Assembly: GCA_034509495.1 (NCBI GenBank)
Contig: CM067505.1
Coordinates: 9,874,248 to 9,938,247, forward strand
Source: Acestrorhynchus altus
Lineage: Eukaryota; Chordata; Actinopteri; Characiformes; Acestrorhynchidae
Length of the DNA stretch: 64,000 nucleotides
Reading direction: 5' to 3'
Shown: piece by piece, positions 24,141-37,166 of the stretch
Numbering within the stretch: position 1 is the stretch's first letter
Layout: each line of letters begins with the position of its first letter
Program-made: the position numbers and the translations under genes
Notes under the pieces: generated by a model
Seen by the model: only the letters and a program-made list of their open reading frames with translations
Told to the model about the DNA's origin: nothing
Database searches by the model: none

Positions 24141-25218
24141 TCCCAGCACCCAGTGTATGTACATGCATTCAATAATCCCATAACAGTAGAAAATCTCATA
24201 AACCAATAAGATAACAAAACAAGACTAGACGTTAAAATGTAATGTAAAACCCAAACATCATGCTGTTCATGCTTTTTTTAAACACAAACCACAATATGAA
24301 CATAACTCATCTAGAAGATGAAGAATATTTAAATCATTTTGGTCAATTATCTTGGTTTCAGCATCACCCCACCAGTGCCCTCTCTTGTATGCTGTGTTAA
24401 ACACGGCTTGCTTATTTTTGATACCATGTTCTGTGTTCACACATGCACAGACAGAGAAATCGGAGAGATGTCCAGTCAATGGTGTAAACGAGGTCTTAAA
24501 AATCTGATTACTGAGCTAAAATCCACCCCCTCTTTATCAGATTTCCTAATCAAATTTCTAGACATTACTCTAATCTAAGAAACTGGAGTATGCCCTTTAC
24601 CTGACTGTTATAATAATCAGCTGCATAAATCGGATTATGAAAGGATTCTTGAGTCTTCAGACTGCAGGCATTTCTGTGCTGTTCTTTAGTCTCACTCTGA
24701 CAATAGCTTGTCAGTACATAGTCAGAACATTGTCACAATGTAACCATGTTTGCTGGGATCTCTCTGGGCTTTTTTAGTCATCAAATCCTACCATAGATTC
24801 ACAAGCATACCGGAGACTTTCAGGACCCCGGACAGGGTCCTCACATGTATAGAAGGGTGTTTCAGTAGAACGGAGAGTGAATGTCTGATCTATGTGCGAT
24901 CTTCTGAGGATTTGGATCTTCATACAGGATCAAATGCATGAATTGGGTATTTGAAACCATAAGGATTGAAAAGGTATTAAAAGACATTTTTCATCTTTAA
25001 TCCAACTGCATGTGTCTGAGGTCAAACAAAACCACACTCAACTGCTGTCAGAACAAATTAGATCACAAAGGATCAACTGCTGCTCTCTTTGCACAACTAC
25101 TAGGTTGTTGTTTTTTTCTACCCAAAAGCTGGATTGGGCCTGTTGAATTGTTTTGCTTGGGCAGTTTTTGTGTGGTCCAGGTGCTGCATTAGTGAGTATG
25201 GAAGACATGTATCGGTCC
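24141..25218. other. No recognisable feature
   Basis: Nothing supported. The short palindromic AGGACCCCGGACAGGGTCCT at 24821-24840 is noted but not interpreted. Confidence 0.35.
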
Positions 25219-25592
25219 TGTTACACTCCTGCTTTCCTGTCTCGTCTTTGTTTTGTTATTTCCCCATGTGCTTCTCCACCCATTCCCATCTGTGTCTCAT
25301 TTGTTGCCCAGTCCATTTGTTATCCAGTTCCAGGTGTGTGTAATGTTGCCATTGTATTTAAGACCCTTTGTTTCAGTCTGTCCTTGTCAGTCGTTTATTT
25401 TGTTTTGTGATTGTGTCAGTTTGTCTGCATTTTTCCAAGCAGTTTGTGTGCATATCTATTGCCCAGGGTTTATGTCAGTCTGTTTGTTTTTGTATTCCAA
25501 TTGTTTTCTTTATTATTAAATCTGAAACCCCTGCATATACGTCCGCCTCCCTTGTTTGTCTTCATCTGCTCAGCGTACACACAATCGTTACA
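25219..25592 (+). mobile_element. Solo LTR-like element
   Basis: A 374-bp unit starting TGTTACACTCCTGC and ending AATCGTTACA. It has a TATTTAAGACCC box, TCCTTGTCAGTCGTTTATTT just downstream, and TTTATTATTAAATC as a late polyadenylation-like signal. The same ordered signals occur in the LTR at 11194-11671 on the other strand, so the two are related LTRs. No internal region flanks it and I see no target duplication, so it is probably an old solo LTR. Confidence 0.6.
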
Positions 25593-25694
25593 CTGGACAA
25601 GGCTGTCAAGTCAAACCCACTGGCCAATAGACTAACTCACACCCTTATGTGTAACACCCAAGGGATTGAAAAAAAAAATTAATATGGCTTTTTA

Positions 25695-26080
25695 CTTACA
25701 TTTTGGAGCACTGATATGAAGATTTAACTGCATTTAGTGATAAACTCAATAGTGAGTTTGGGAAGTTGGATGAACACTACACACCTCATCCCCAACTCCT
25801 CAACTAAGTACTGGATGGAGCACCATCATTCCAGAGAACACAGTTCCACTGCTCCCCAGCTCAATGCTGAGGGGCTTTATACCCCTCTAACATTAGACAT
25901 GCTACCTATAGATTCATTTGATCTGCTCCAGAGAGTCCTATTTTAATGGCAATACTTATTCAACATGGATAAGACTTTTGTGCATCTGCACATCTATGTC
26001 AGCAATAAGTACAACTTAGTAGTAGCTCAGTGCTTTAATTTGAAGGGGTTTCAAGAAGCATTTGAACACATAGTGTATGT
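25695..26080 (+). mobile_element. Non-autonomous element family A, copy
   Basis: Plus orientation: TTGGAGCACTGATATGAAG, then CTGGATGGAGCACCATCATT, CCAGAGAACACAGTTCCACT, GGGGCTTTATACCCCTCTAA, and ending GCATTTGAACACATAGTGTA. Confidence 0.75.
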
Positions 26081-26154
26081 TTGGTACACACTAGGTTGAG
26101 TTTAACCCAGCTTCCCTATGAGTGCACATACACCTTTTATCCTCTGTACAAGAA

Positions 26155-26420
26155 AGTATAGCCAATGGAATAGGACGCTCTGGAACAGTCACAGATTAGA
26201 CTCAATTTCCCATGCCCCCATGAATAATGAAGTACAGAAACAGAGGGGCAGCACAAGAATGGCATTGTCTCGGTAGCAATTGAATAGCATAGTCTGGAGC
26301 GATTGGCAAAATGCAATCAACATTTCACAGCAATGTTAAAAATTGTTTTTATTCATATCCTTGTTTTCACAGCAAACAGTGAATCATCAGATTGTTACTT
26401 ATATTTTGATATAGTGCATA
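26155..26420 (-). mobile_element. Non-autonomous element family A, decayed copy
   Basis: Only the AGCCAATGGAATAGGACGCT start and the far part (CATTTCACAGCAATGTT, ACAGCAAACAGTGAATCATC) are recognisable. The middle has diverged. Confidence 0.5.
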
Positions 26421-27668
26421 AAAGAGATCTGAGACTAGATTTGTCAGCCTGGCTTTGGAGTGCAGGCTTTAGAGACTCTCTATAGTTAGTGTTTCATCAA
26501 CCTCACAGGAAGAGTGTGAAAGGGAGGGATGGGTGTTCTTACAGGCTAGCAGCTCAGCACTAATCTCAGATGATGTGTAACTGAGACAGGAAAAATGCTG
26601 CATCTGTGGAGAGTTCAGAATAAGCCTCGTTTTGAAGGCTGGCTTCTGCAGTAAAGTAGCTCGCTATGTTATTACTCTCTCAGGATCTTCTATCCCTTTT
26701 ATTTCATATTTGCTGACAATTCTTTTCTCATTTCATCTTTATTAACAATGCAGAAAATAAACAGCAGTGAATGTTTTATGCATAATTGGTAAATAAAAAA
26801 GACATGAGCCCATTTAATTCAATTTTTAGCAGCTGGTGAAATAACACGATGAAACGGTGACTAAAGAAGCTACAGGACCTATAATGAACATCTAATGTCA
26901 CTGAAAAATCAATGAAAAAAGCTAACAACAGCATAATTCCCCCTTTTAATGTCACATGCAGTGCTTTGAACACTGTAATACACTTTTACTGGTTGAACAA
27001 TTTGTCATTGTTGATATTTAGTGTTTTTCTTTTCTTAGTTAATAATGATAATAAAGGAGACACAAAATTGCTGAACATATTTTTGCTGAGCACTGTTATT
27101 GTCGGTTTGCATATTAATAGTATAGTACACACCTCAAACTACCTTTTTTCATAACCTTCCGAAAACAGTTATTTTTGTATATTTGTTTCAGTGTGTTGAC
27201 AGACACAGTTACAAGCCAAAGAGCGAGAGAGAGATTGTTGTAATGTTATTTTTATGAAATTATACATAAAGGCTGTTTAATTGTTGTGTAATTATGTCAT
27301 AAATATATGCAATTGTTATTGTTGTAATCCTTTGGCAATATTGTACTTACAGTCATGCCAATAAATCTACTCTGAATCGTTTAAATTGATCTAAATGTGT
27401 GATTCCTGCCTCAGTTTGCTGGAACATGATCTGTGTAACGGTGTTTTGCCTGTAAGCTCATGCAGCTGTCTAAGGCTAGCTGGATGACTACGAATCCAAA
27501 CAGGATATAACCTGTTACTTCCCAACACCAGTTGCTCAAATTCAATTGCTCTGTTTTTTTTATCATTAGTACATAGTCAACACCAGCTGAACTGAGCTGT
27601 CTGGACTGATAATCTGGACCTGTAGTCACGCTAACAAAGTTAAGGCTGGTGTTTTGAAAGAAAACATA
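26421..27668. other. No recognisable feature
   Basis: AT-rich with no supported gene or repeat. Confidence 0.4.
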
Positions 27669-28763
27669 CAGTGCATTTGGAAAGTCTTCACTTATTCCAA
27701 CATGGATTAAACAGATGTTTTCAGCCAACATTCTACATACCGTACCCCAACAATGACAACGTGAGAAAAGACTGTTTGAAATCTTAGCAAATGTATAAAA
27801 CAGAAAAATATAACATGCAAATAAGTTTACACAGCCTTTGCCATGACACTCAAAACTGAGCTCAGGTGCATCTTGTTTCCACTGTTTATCCTTCAGGGAT
27901 TGCAGAAGGAATTGTCTGCAGACCTCAGAGACAGGATTGTAAAGGGTACAGAAAAAAAATCCAAAACGTTTGGAAAAGTTTGCCAAAAGGTGTCTAAAGG
28001 ACTCTCAAACCTTGAGGAACAAAGATGGAAATTTTTGGACTGAATGCTTTGCATCATGTCTGAAGGAAGCAGGCACTGCTCATCAGCTAGGTACTGTAAT
28101 ACCATTCTTACAGCAAAGCATGGTGGTGGCAGCATCATGCTGTGGGGACGTTTTTCTGCAGCAGGAACTGGGAGACTAGTCAGCATTGAGGGAAAGATGA
28201 CTACAGTGATGTAAAAAAAACCCCAATCTTTGATGATAACCTGCTCAAGAGCGCTCTGAACCTTGGATGAAGGTTTATCCTCCAACAGGACAACAACCCT
28301 AAGCAAGATAAGAAAGGAACGGCTTCAGGATAACTGTGAATGTCCTTGATTGGCCCAGTCAGAACCCAGACTTGAACCTCATTGAACATCTCTGGAGATA
28401 TCTAAAAATGGCTGTGTACAGATGCTCCCCATCCAATCTGATGGACCTTAAGAGGAAAGAAGAATGGGAGAAACTTCCCAAGTGTGCCAAGGTTGTAGCA
28501 TCATACTCAAAAAGGCTGTAATTGCTGCTAAAGTTGTGTCAATGAAGTATTGAGCAAATGCTGTGAATACTTATGTACATGTTATTTTTTTGTGTTTTAT
28601 TTTTAATACATTTGCAAAGATTCCAAACAACCTTTTCTCACTTTGTCATTGTGGGGTATTGCTTGGAGAATTATGAGGGGGACAAATGAATCTATTTTGG
28701 AATAAGGCTGCAAAATAAAATGTGCAAAAAATTAAGTGGTCTGAATACTTTTTGGATGCACTG
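27669..28763 (+). mobile_element. Tc1-like transposon, plus strand, transposase pseudogene
   Basis: Begins at TA (27667-27668) with CAGTGCATTTGGAAAGTCTT and ends TTTTTGGATGCACTG, the complementary terminus. It belongs to the same family as 17061-18409, in the opposite orientation. The C-terminal catalytic part is readable: FILQQDNNPK near 28275, then (from 28336) VLDWPSQNPDLNLIEHLWRY with the third catalytic Glu in IEHLW. About 450 bp of the N-terminal and central coding region are deleted, and stops and frameshifts break the rest. Confidence 0.87.
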
Positions 28764-29270
28764 AAAGTCTGAACCCTATCAATCCATCCCCATGTTTAAC
28801 AGCTGTAGAAGTATTCTTTTAATTCAATTCTGTACCCTTTTCTCCAAATCTACTTTGTTTTAGAAGGATACCTGTAAACAGCAAAAATTGAAAATTTCAC
28901 AGTTAAACATTTTGATGTTGATTTTAACTCTAAGTGTTATTTTAACACATTGGGATTTAAATCGTGTTGAGTGTTTGAGTTATTTGACAGAACTGATCAG
29001 TTAATCCAGCATCGTTGAACTCTGCAAAGACTTGAGTAATTAACTCCTCGGACCTTGCAAATTTCTCAAATGTGGGAATCTCAACTGCATAATTACTGAT
29101 AGTGGGGCACTATGTTCATGCTCTTCCCTGATTGGGCCTAGCCTTGGAACTAGCCTTATGACTGGAAGGAGATGATTGAAGTGCCCTTAAACAAGGCTTT
29201 TAACTCCCCAGTGTGTGATCTCACTAGTATATGTATGGATTGTTAAAATGCTGAAGAAAAAAAACTATAT

Positions 29271-29275
<5 letters not shown>

Positions 29276-29317
<42 letters not shown>
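29276..29317. repeat. (TA)n microsatellite
   Basis: TA units with one AA slip at 29281. Confidence 0.95.
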
Positions 29318-29319
<2 letters not shown>

Positions 29320-29356
29320 CTATACTATATATATTTATAAGTAATTAATTAATTAA

Positions 29357-29430
29357 TTTCCTTAATTTCCCTGAAGGAACCCTCCCAAGGGATCAATAAA
29401 GTTCTATTCTATTCTTCTATTCTATTAGAT
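29357..29430 (+). mobile_element. 5'-truncated LINE 3' tail
   Basis: TTAATTTCCCTGAAGGAACC and GGGATCAATAAAGTTCTATT, followed by TCTAT repeats. It is almost the same as 15058-15115. A short pentanucleotide tail after a 5'-truncated body is the usual product of target-primed reverse transcription. Confidence 0.7.
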
Positions 29431-30036
29431 TAGTTTAACAATTATATGCAGTTTGTGGAATACTAATGAATTTTTTCTACTCCCTAAGAGTTATTTTAAC
29501 CCTGTTTTATGAGTTAAAAAAAGAACTCTGATGTGGTGTTAAATGTTTAACAATTTTGAAAGTGTTGTTTTAACTCTGAAGAGTGTGGAGCTATATAAAC
29601 CCTGAAAATCAACCTTGTGGGAGTTAGTTCAACACTGAACTTTTTGCTGTGAAAGTTCACCAGACCAAAAATTATGAAGCTGAAATTTGTGCAAGAAAGG
29701 ATGTCTCCAAGTGTGAACAGTTTACCATCACTCCAGAGTCTGCTAAACATTCCTGAAGATCCTGAAGAAGCAGAATTGAATTCAGCTACTTTATTTGCTA
29801 TTCGTTCTACTATTTCTGTCATCGTAGTTAATTTGTTTCTTTGTTTTTGACTATTTTCCCCTAATCCCTTTCCCTATGGTCACTGACTGAATGCTATTTA
29901 CTGAGTCAGGGTGGAAGGCCTACAATAATGCTTGCATCCAGTGTCCAGGAACATTTTTATGTAGAGCAAATTTTTGAAAGCACATTCTACTTGACCCACA
30001 TTAGAGGTGTGTTTAGGTGAATTGGACACATATAAT

Positions 30037-30100
<64 letters not shown>
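30037..30100. repeat. Compound (CA)n(TA)n microsatellite
   Basis: (CA)13 followed directly by (TA)19. Confidence 0.97.
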
Positions 30101-30105
<5 letters not shown>

Positions 30106-30547
30106 CCATTTTCTATACCGCTTATTTTCCTGAATAGGTGACTCTGAGTGCAATATATATATATATATATTATCCTTTACCTGCCATCATAAACCCTGTT
30201 CTATCCTATGACTATTAAAAATAGCCACCTAAAATGGTGTAATTAGTTTCTTACTATTTATAGACTGTTATGTGCAAGGGATGAACCGACCCCCTGACAC
30301 CTCCACCCCCCCTTATGCTTCCATGATAATCAGTGCACTACAGTCAGCATGTGGGGAGTAATCGTCCCTACTGCAAATATTTAAAACCCGAGTTTAACAT
30401 GTTATATGTTCCTGCACTGTGAATAGCAAATGTTTAGCAGTTTAAAACACATTGTTTTACATTGTACAGCTTTTTAAATGTCACACTTTAAAAGCTGAAC
30501 AAAACCTCACCACAGCAATTAGTGTCTTCAAACAGACAGAAAAGGAA

Positions 30548-30549
<2 letters not shown>

Positions 30550-30602
<53 letters not shown>

Positions 30603-30611
30603 GTGTGTGTG
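30550..30611. repeat. (GT)n microsatellite
   Basis: About 30 GT units with one GCGT interruption. Confidence 0.97.
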
Positions 30612-32959
30612 CATGGGTATGGCAGATCTATCTGACTGTCTCTCTCCACCTCTCTACCTCACTAAGCTCTCTGACACAGAGAGGGATCAGTGGAGGCTGC
30701 TGTTGTTGGATCTCTGTTGCTGAAGGTTCAGATACAAACTAGCTTAGGTCCCTCACTCACTTTTCAAATCTCTGTAAAAACCCAATTCCTTCACACAATT
30801 TTAAATCTATTTCAATAAAAACAACAGATAAAACAATGAATTTCTATATAATAATCAGGCATTAGTAACAATCAATCAATATGTAAATGAGCTTTGTTTT
30901 GAAACTTACCACATGGCTTTGTTCTAGAACTGATTTGTGTTCATTAAATCTGTGTTTATTATTTAATTTTTTAGACTTTAAGGTTTCAGCTGTCTCTCTC
31001 TGGACCTGTTTGACCAGTGGTTGCATGCAGGTAGACCAATCAAAGTGGTAAGAAGACAGGATATAAGCAACATTATGTAGCATTTTCAAAATAGCTTCTT
31101 CAAAATGACTGTGATGCTCCACTGACTTGTGAAAGTGTGAACAGCATCTCTATCATTCCCACTCTGGGGTTGCTATGTTTTTAAGGCGCTATATAACTTT
31201 GGTGAGGTGGGCGGGACAACACTCACATAGACTGTGCTGCATAACCCTGCATAATAATGTAACATGTATTATATGTAATATATGTAATAATGTCATGTAA
31301 TCCTAAAGTATATATAACAATAATATTGTTCTGCTGAATCCATCTACCTAATTCTTTCATTTTCCTGGTCATTCAAAGCACAAATTACACTTCCCAACTG
31401 TAGGTGCGAGTGCAGGTACAAGAAATGCCAGTTCTCATATAAGGCAACTGTGTTTATGAGCAAACTCTGACATGACTTTTTACAGACACATTTCTTAGGC
31501 CCCCAAAAAAAGAGGACACTCTTGATTGAACAGGCTGTTTTGTTGTATGTTTAAATGACCTCTGCTCAGACTGCCGTTTATTGCAAACCATTTTTCACCA
31601 AAGAAAAAAAACACACACTAGGTAGCACATTCTATATAGTAAAGGGTGAAAAGCACTGCTTAGTGATGGACCAGCCAGAGGAAGCTTGACTGTGAGTATC
31701 CACATGGGGAAGCCAGTACTGAGAGCAACACGAACGTTACCCAAACCTGGGCCACATCTGGCGTTTACTACTGGCCCACATACCACTTGGAAACCTGGCA
31801 CAGACGTGGAACAGATGCAGTTTTTGGAAAACATATATATTTTTTATTCCTTTGATTTGCATCTGTGGATAAAGTAACATTTTTAATGTAGATTATAATT
31901 ACATTTAAACTATAGTAATACTAATTATAATTACTGTGCAGTATTTAACACTACAGTTCCACTTTCTGTTACAGATGTGAGAGGGCAGTACCTCACCCAC
32001 CTTTAAAACAACTTCAGAACTGACCCTCCACGGATTGACAATCAAGATTATTTCATCACAATGTGATTTCTCAGTTCTCTCAAATTTAAAACATCAATAT
32101 TGTGTGTTTAGTTATGATTATTAACAGGAGTTATTTGCATTATTTGAGATCTAACAAAAATATATTTTTTTCATTATTTTGTGAATAAATGCTCTAAATA
32201 GCACTATAATATAAATAGTAAAACCTGAGAAATTGGTCATGTGGGATGTCACTGTATTTTTTCTAGAGCTTGAAATAATGTAAATAATGCACAAATATAT
32301 CAATATTCATATCTAAACAAAAATACAAATGTTTTAGTATATATTGTGAATAGGACACCTGCTGGTACCATGCCTAGAGGGGTATAAAGAATAAGAATGT
32401 GTCCCGATACTGTCCCAAGTCAGTATTTTTTCAAACCAAACCACTTCTGACAGACAAAGCACATCTCTCAATCCCCTGTGTTTGGCTGTTAGCTGTTATG
32501 TTTTTCAATATTCCAGTGTGATTTTTTTTCTGGACACTGTTCAGGTCTGGCATGAGATTCCTACGCTTCATCACCACCTATGTGGGCTATTTGACACTGA
32601 CTGGTTTGTAGAAACTGGTGTCCTGCTGATGTGAGTGAGTTGTCAATTCAGCAGGTAGCCTTTCCTGGGGAAAATGAAATGATATATTCATTTGATTGTT
32701 ACTGTACTGCTAATACTGTATTACAACAATAATACCCATAGAATCAACTTTAAGTGCAATACTCAAGACTCAAAATTATATTGGCGCTGACAATCATCCC
32801 CATGTGCTACCACATTTCATTATTACTTCTTTCCAAATGTTGGTCAAATTGTGGTCAGAGAAACCGCTGTTATGATGCAGACCAAATGGAAACGTCTGAA
32901 GGTTTAGAGCAAACAGGATGTGAAGCATTTTAACTTTTAGAACATGAGATCCACATTTT
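30612..32959. other. Mostly unassigned; GGCCCA-type repeat at 31685-31815
   Basis: 31685-31815 contains CCCAAACCTGGGCCACATCT and TACTGGCCCACATACCAC, words typical of a degenerate fish DNA-transposon interior. Related words occur at 61120-61440. I recognised nothing else. Confidence 0.35.
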
Positions 32960-33510
32960 GCAGGCAGTTATATCCTATTTCTAGGTTTCATAACTCAGAA
33001 CCAGACACATATAAAACATGGATCATGACAAACTAGAAGACTTACCCTATCAAATCATGTCCTCATTGTGTGATGAACAATCAGTTAGTAATCCGGCTCT
33101 GGAAACAGGTAATATTCACCTGTTTCCAACTGAATGAAATCCCAGTTTAAATACCAAAGGAGCATTCCAGTACATGTTTACTGCTCTGTCCACATGTACA
33201 TGCTCAACCTGCATACAAACTCTGACAGATCAGCGAGAGGGGTGGGGCTGATGAACACTGTGTTCACACAGCTCACACAGTGTTCAAATTTCAGAATATA
33301 AGTCCTAAGAAGGGATAATAACAAATAAATATATACATAACAAAATAATAAATGATTCAGGTTTGTTTATTTTATTTGGTCTACTATCAAGTATTTTGAA
33401 GAACCTATTATTTTACATGTCCTTGTTAGTGTAATCATTGTGAAAAATTCATCCAAATTATTGCATTTTAGCAATCCAGCAAAACTGACCCACAGTTTTA
33501 AAGGTTAATC
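32960..33510 (+). repeat. Dispersed repeat family B, copy 2
   Basis: Matches 13690-14280 in the same orientation: CCCAGTTTAAATACCAAAGG, CACATGTACATGCTCAACCT, GAGAGGGGTGGGGCT, and the downstream CCTTGTTAGTGTAATCATTG block. Confidence 0.75.
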
Positions 33511-34695
33511 AGCCTTAAGTCTGAATGGCAGAACAAAGCACTACGTCCAGTAAAAGTGTTTAAAAAATAACACAATGTGGCTATAATGTAGCTCGGGCTG
33601 CAAATATTACAGTTAATTATGGTAAAACTCAATGGCTTTAGCCATTTTTTATTTAATTTACTGTGTGAAGCACTTCAGTGCATCACAGGTTTATTTAAAC
33701 TTAAAGACTCATGGCAATGTAATGTAATTCAGCTATTAATGAGACTAAACTACAATTCTATACTAAACACTTAACTAACACACCAAAGGATGAGTCTCTA
33801 ATTAGACTCCCATCCACAGACCCAAGGCTTGACTGGCAGACCAACTGCGAACAATGTTCTGTGTGAGCTTATTATTGGAGACGTGACCATTATTTGAACC
33901 CCTCAGTTAATAAGGTCTCAGGTTTGACTGTGTTCAAGGATTTATGAGCATGCAAGTGAGATCCTATTCATAAAGCAAGGCATAAAGCCTTTGACCGGTT
34001 TGGAGGACACGTGCTCAAACATCTCATCTCGGGTAATACACTAAAAGACTGACCCATTGATCTATGGGTGGCTCTAATGAATTACAAGAGACAGCCCCCA
34101 TTTTGACAGTGTAATTAGAAGCTGCACAGAGACAGAGGGAGACGAAGAAAGAGAGGGAGGGGGCAGGGAGGCAGGAATGGAAAGAGTCAGATGGAGAGAG
34201 ATAAAGGGGGAGAAAATTGAAGTTACATAGAATGTCACAGCACTGGTCTAGTCCCCTCAAACACAATTGAACATCTGTGCGTTTCTGTGTGCTGAGCTGA
34301 ACCACCTCCTGGTTTAATGCTGGTGTAAGAGGCCTGCTCTCCAGACCAATTCCATCATCACTGAGTCACCTGCATGTGCCATTCACCCTCTGGCCAAGTC
34401 ACAAATACATACTCCACTCACCCCGGTAGGACTGATCCCTTATTCATCACAATGATTCAAAAGTTTAGACCTATATTGTATTGTAATTTATTTATTTGAA
34501 GCCAACATCCCCCATTGTGTGCTTTTTAATTAAAAGTGTAAAGAGCATAGTTACACCATACTGTGTTCAAAGTCATTTAGAGAGGTCTAGTATGAAATGC
34601 TTCTTTCTAAAGACACATAAGTCAGAATTGTCCATCGTGGTGGTGAGAGGAACCAGAAAATGTCTAAACGATTTAACCCCCTTACAGAAAATTAT
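33511..34695. other. No recognisable feature
   Basis: Unassigned. Purine-rich around 34125-34215 on the plus strand. Confidence 0.35.
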
Positions 34696-35300
34696 AATTC
34701 TTGCCATTTAGCAGATGCTCTTATCCAAAATTGCCACATACAAAAGTCAGTACTGATGCTTAGATACAAGAATAGAACTCAACTAAGAGCTCACCATTTA
34801 AAAGCAGGGAGTGACTCAGCTGTTCAGACACCCCTGGGAAGTTCGTTACAACACCTTGTCACCAGGACAGAGAACAGTCTAGATGTTTGTTTTAAATGCA
34901 TCTTGAAGGATGGTGGGTGTCTCCAAGCTGTACTTTTGACCACCATGTACGAATGGGTCAAGTCCTTTTTTTTTGGCTTTATAAGCGAGTGTTAAGATTT
35001 TTAAAACTCCTCCAGGAAGTGAGGAGAAGCATAGTATGTAAGGATAACATAGAGTAAGAAAGCCTGACTCAACTTGTGAAGACTGAAGAAGTCATGTCAC
35101 TGCCTGGATCAGCTGCATGGGCCTAGAGTGACATATATCAAAGCCAGATAAGAGTGATGCAGTAGTCAATGCTGGGGAAGACAAGGGATTAAACAGGCAC
35201 CTGGGTGGCCTCCCTAGAGAGAAACTAAAAGGGGTGAATTCTGAAAACTGCTTGACAGTGTCAGGTTTATAACATGAGGTGAAAACTGATCAGTAAGATT
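34696..35300 (-). repeat. Decayed retroposed repeat with L2-type tail
   Basis: Starts with GCCATTTAGCAGATGCTCTT then ATCCAA, the antisense of the 3' tail shared by many fish SINEs and L2-like LINEs. About 600 bp follow that I recognise as a common fish repeat (AAGGATGGTGGGTGTCTCCA, GATCAGCTGCATGGGCCTA, CACCTGGGTGGCC). Strand is inferred from the tail. Class is not certain. Confidence 0.5.
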
Positions 35301-36208
35301 GTGATACCTTGATGTGAAAACGAAAGGATAAGTTGAATGTGACAAGGACAACAGTGATCGGAAAGACAATAAGAAGATATTTCTGAATCAGAAGAATATT
35401 CATTCATCTCATGGAATAAGAATATTTTGAACTGGCATATATATTATATAGATCACAAAATAATATATTTCAAAATAATTTCAAAATAACATTACATAAT
35501 AATATTCATTAGATGAAACCTAAAATCAAATGCATGTAAGAAATATCAGACAGAAACTCTCTGATATAAGGGGATAAACATATTTATGTTCTATATGTTT
35601 TGTGTTCTATTGTCTGTTTTCTATTCACTGCTGTGGGTGTTAAAACCCTGAACAATCAAACATGATAATATAGTCATATTTGCAAAAGTTTATTTCATAT
35701 TTTTAATTATTGATCAGAAGCTTCAGTCTTAAAGAATTAGAATTTTCAGGCAATTACTAGTTCAACCTGTACAGGGTTAAGCCCTTGGGAAAAGCCTGAC
35801 CCAGAGGGTATATTGTATGGGAAACTGTATGGCATTGCATCTCATTTTCTTCAATGGGGTTGTTTTTCCTCTCCCCATTGCAAGGTCATTTCATCATGGT
35901 GTATTTTTTTGTCAGAAAGACACCCACAATGAATGTCAAGTTTATCCTATTGGAGGGCACCAACACCAACTCATTACATTTTCTAAACTGAAGGAGCTTC
36001 AATTAGGGAATTCCCCACATTGGCATTCACATATAAGAACACTGCATTTTATTCACTAAAGGGGCAATTCTCCATTAGAGGAGCACCTAATTGGACACTT
36101 AATTATGCCTCACCTATGGTGGTATCCTATAATGCACTGCATCCCATTTTTTCTACAAAACAGGAAAACTTTATAATGGAATTCTTTTCTATTAAATCCA
36201 AAAAAATG

Positions 36209-36212
<4 letters not shown>
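35301..36212. other. No recognisable feature
   Basis: Unassigned. The stretch 35810-36180 is open in places, but I found no domain. Confidence 0.35.

Positions 36213-36269
<57 letters not shown>
36213..36269. repeat. (TA)n microsatellite
   Basis: 28 TA units. Confidence 0.97.
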
Positions 36270-36275
<6 letters not shown>

Positions 36276-37117
36276 CTTAAATGTTCGAATGTTTACTGAT
36301 GTGAAATGATTAACAAAACCCTTAATAAATCATAATTGTATTTGAAAATGTTTAGAAATCGCTAACATTGAAACAATGTTGAATCAACATTGTAATAAAG
36401 TATTTTAATCCAACCATGATTCAGCAGTGAATAAATGCCAGCTAGGTTTTAGGCATGGTAAACTATGAACCCGTTCATTTTAAACCATCTGAAATCATAG
36501 ACAGGATGTCCCATGTCAAACCTAGAATGGTATGCTGATGTGATTTAGGGAACTTTTAAGTACTTTAGAGTTATGAAATAACTAACATTTGGAAGGCCCA
36601 CACCTAAACCCCTCCTTTCCAAAACCACTTCCCCTTCCTCACCTCAACCACTATGAGCGTGGTCCACACTTCACAGAGTACATTATACATTTATGTTGTC
36701 GGGCAACGATTCCATTCCAGCACAAGACGATTAGTGAGGTCAAGTAGTGATGTTGATCTAGAGGTCCACATTTGAACATTCCTGTACATGTGAACACTAG
36801 AGTCAGTAATAAATGCAATTAAATGCAGCTAAAGTCACTAAAAACAACCAAAGCCCACACACTTTTGTGTATCGACCAGGTCTGTGTTTTGAGATCATGC
36901 AAACTGACAACTAGTAACTGTCTATTGATTGAGAATTTTGTATTGTAAAAGCTTAAATGACTAAATTTGCAAGCCTTACTTGGCATCAGCATGACAGGTT
37001 ATGAGGAAAATGTCAGTCAATGACCATGCCAGCCAAAACTACATACAGCAAATGGCTTTGATTAAACTGACAGCACAGAGAGTAATGAGTAATAGAGAAA
37101 GAAAGCAGCAAACAGGG

Positions 37118-37121
<4 letters not shown>
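36270..37121. other. Unassigned; traces of family A
   Basis: 36705-36765 resembles a piece of element family A (CATTCCAGCACAAGACGATT, AGTGAGGTCAAGTAG), too diverged to delimit. Nothing else seen. Confidence 0.35.

Positions 37122-37165
<44 letters not shown>
37122..37165. repeat. (GA)n microsatellite
   Basis: 22 GA units. Confidence 0.97.

Positions 37166-37166
<1 letters not shown>

Larger units (their letters stand above)
28879..29655. mobile_element. MITE with AACTCT/AACAC motifs, interrupted by other insertions
   Basis: The left end, AACAGCAAAAATTGAAAATT, and the complement of the right end, TTTCACAGCAAAAAGTTCAG, share an inverted terminus. The body is rich in repeated TTTTAAC-ACTCT words in both orientations. 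Within it lie a (TA)n tract (29276-29317) and a LINE 3' tail (29357-29430). Confidence 0.55.
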
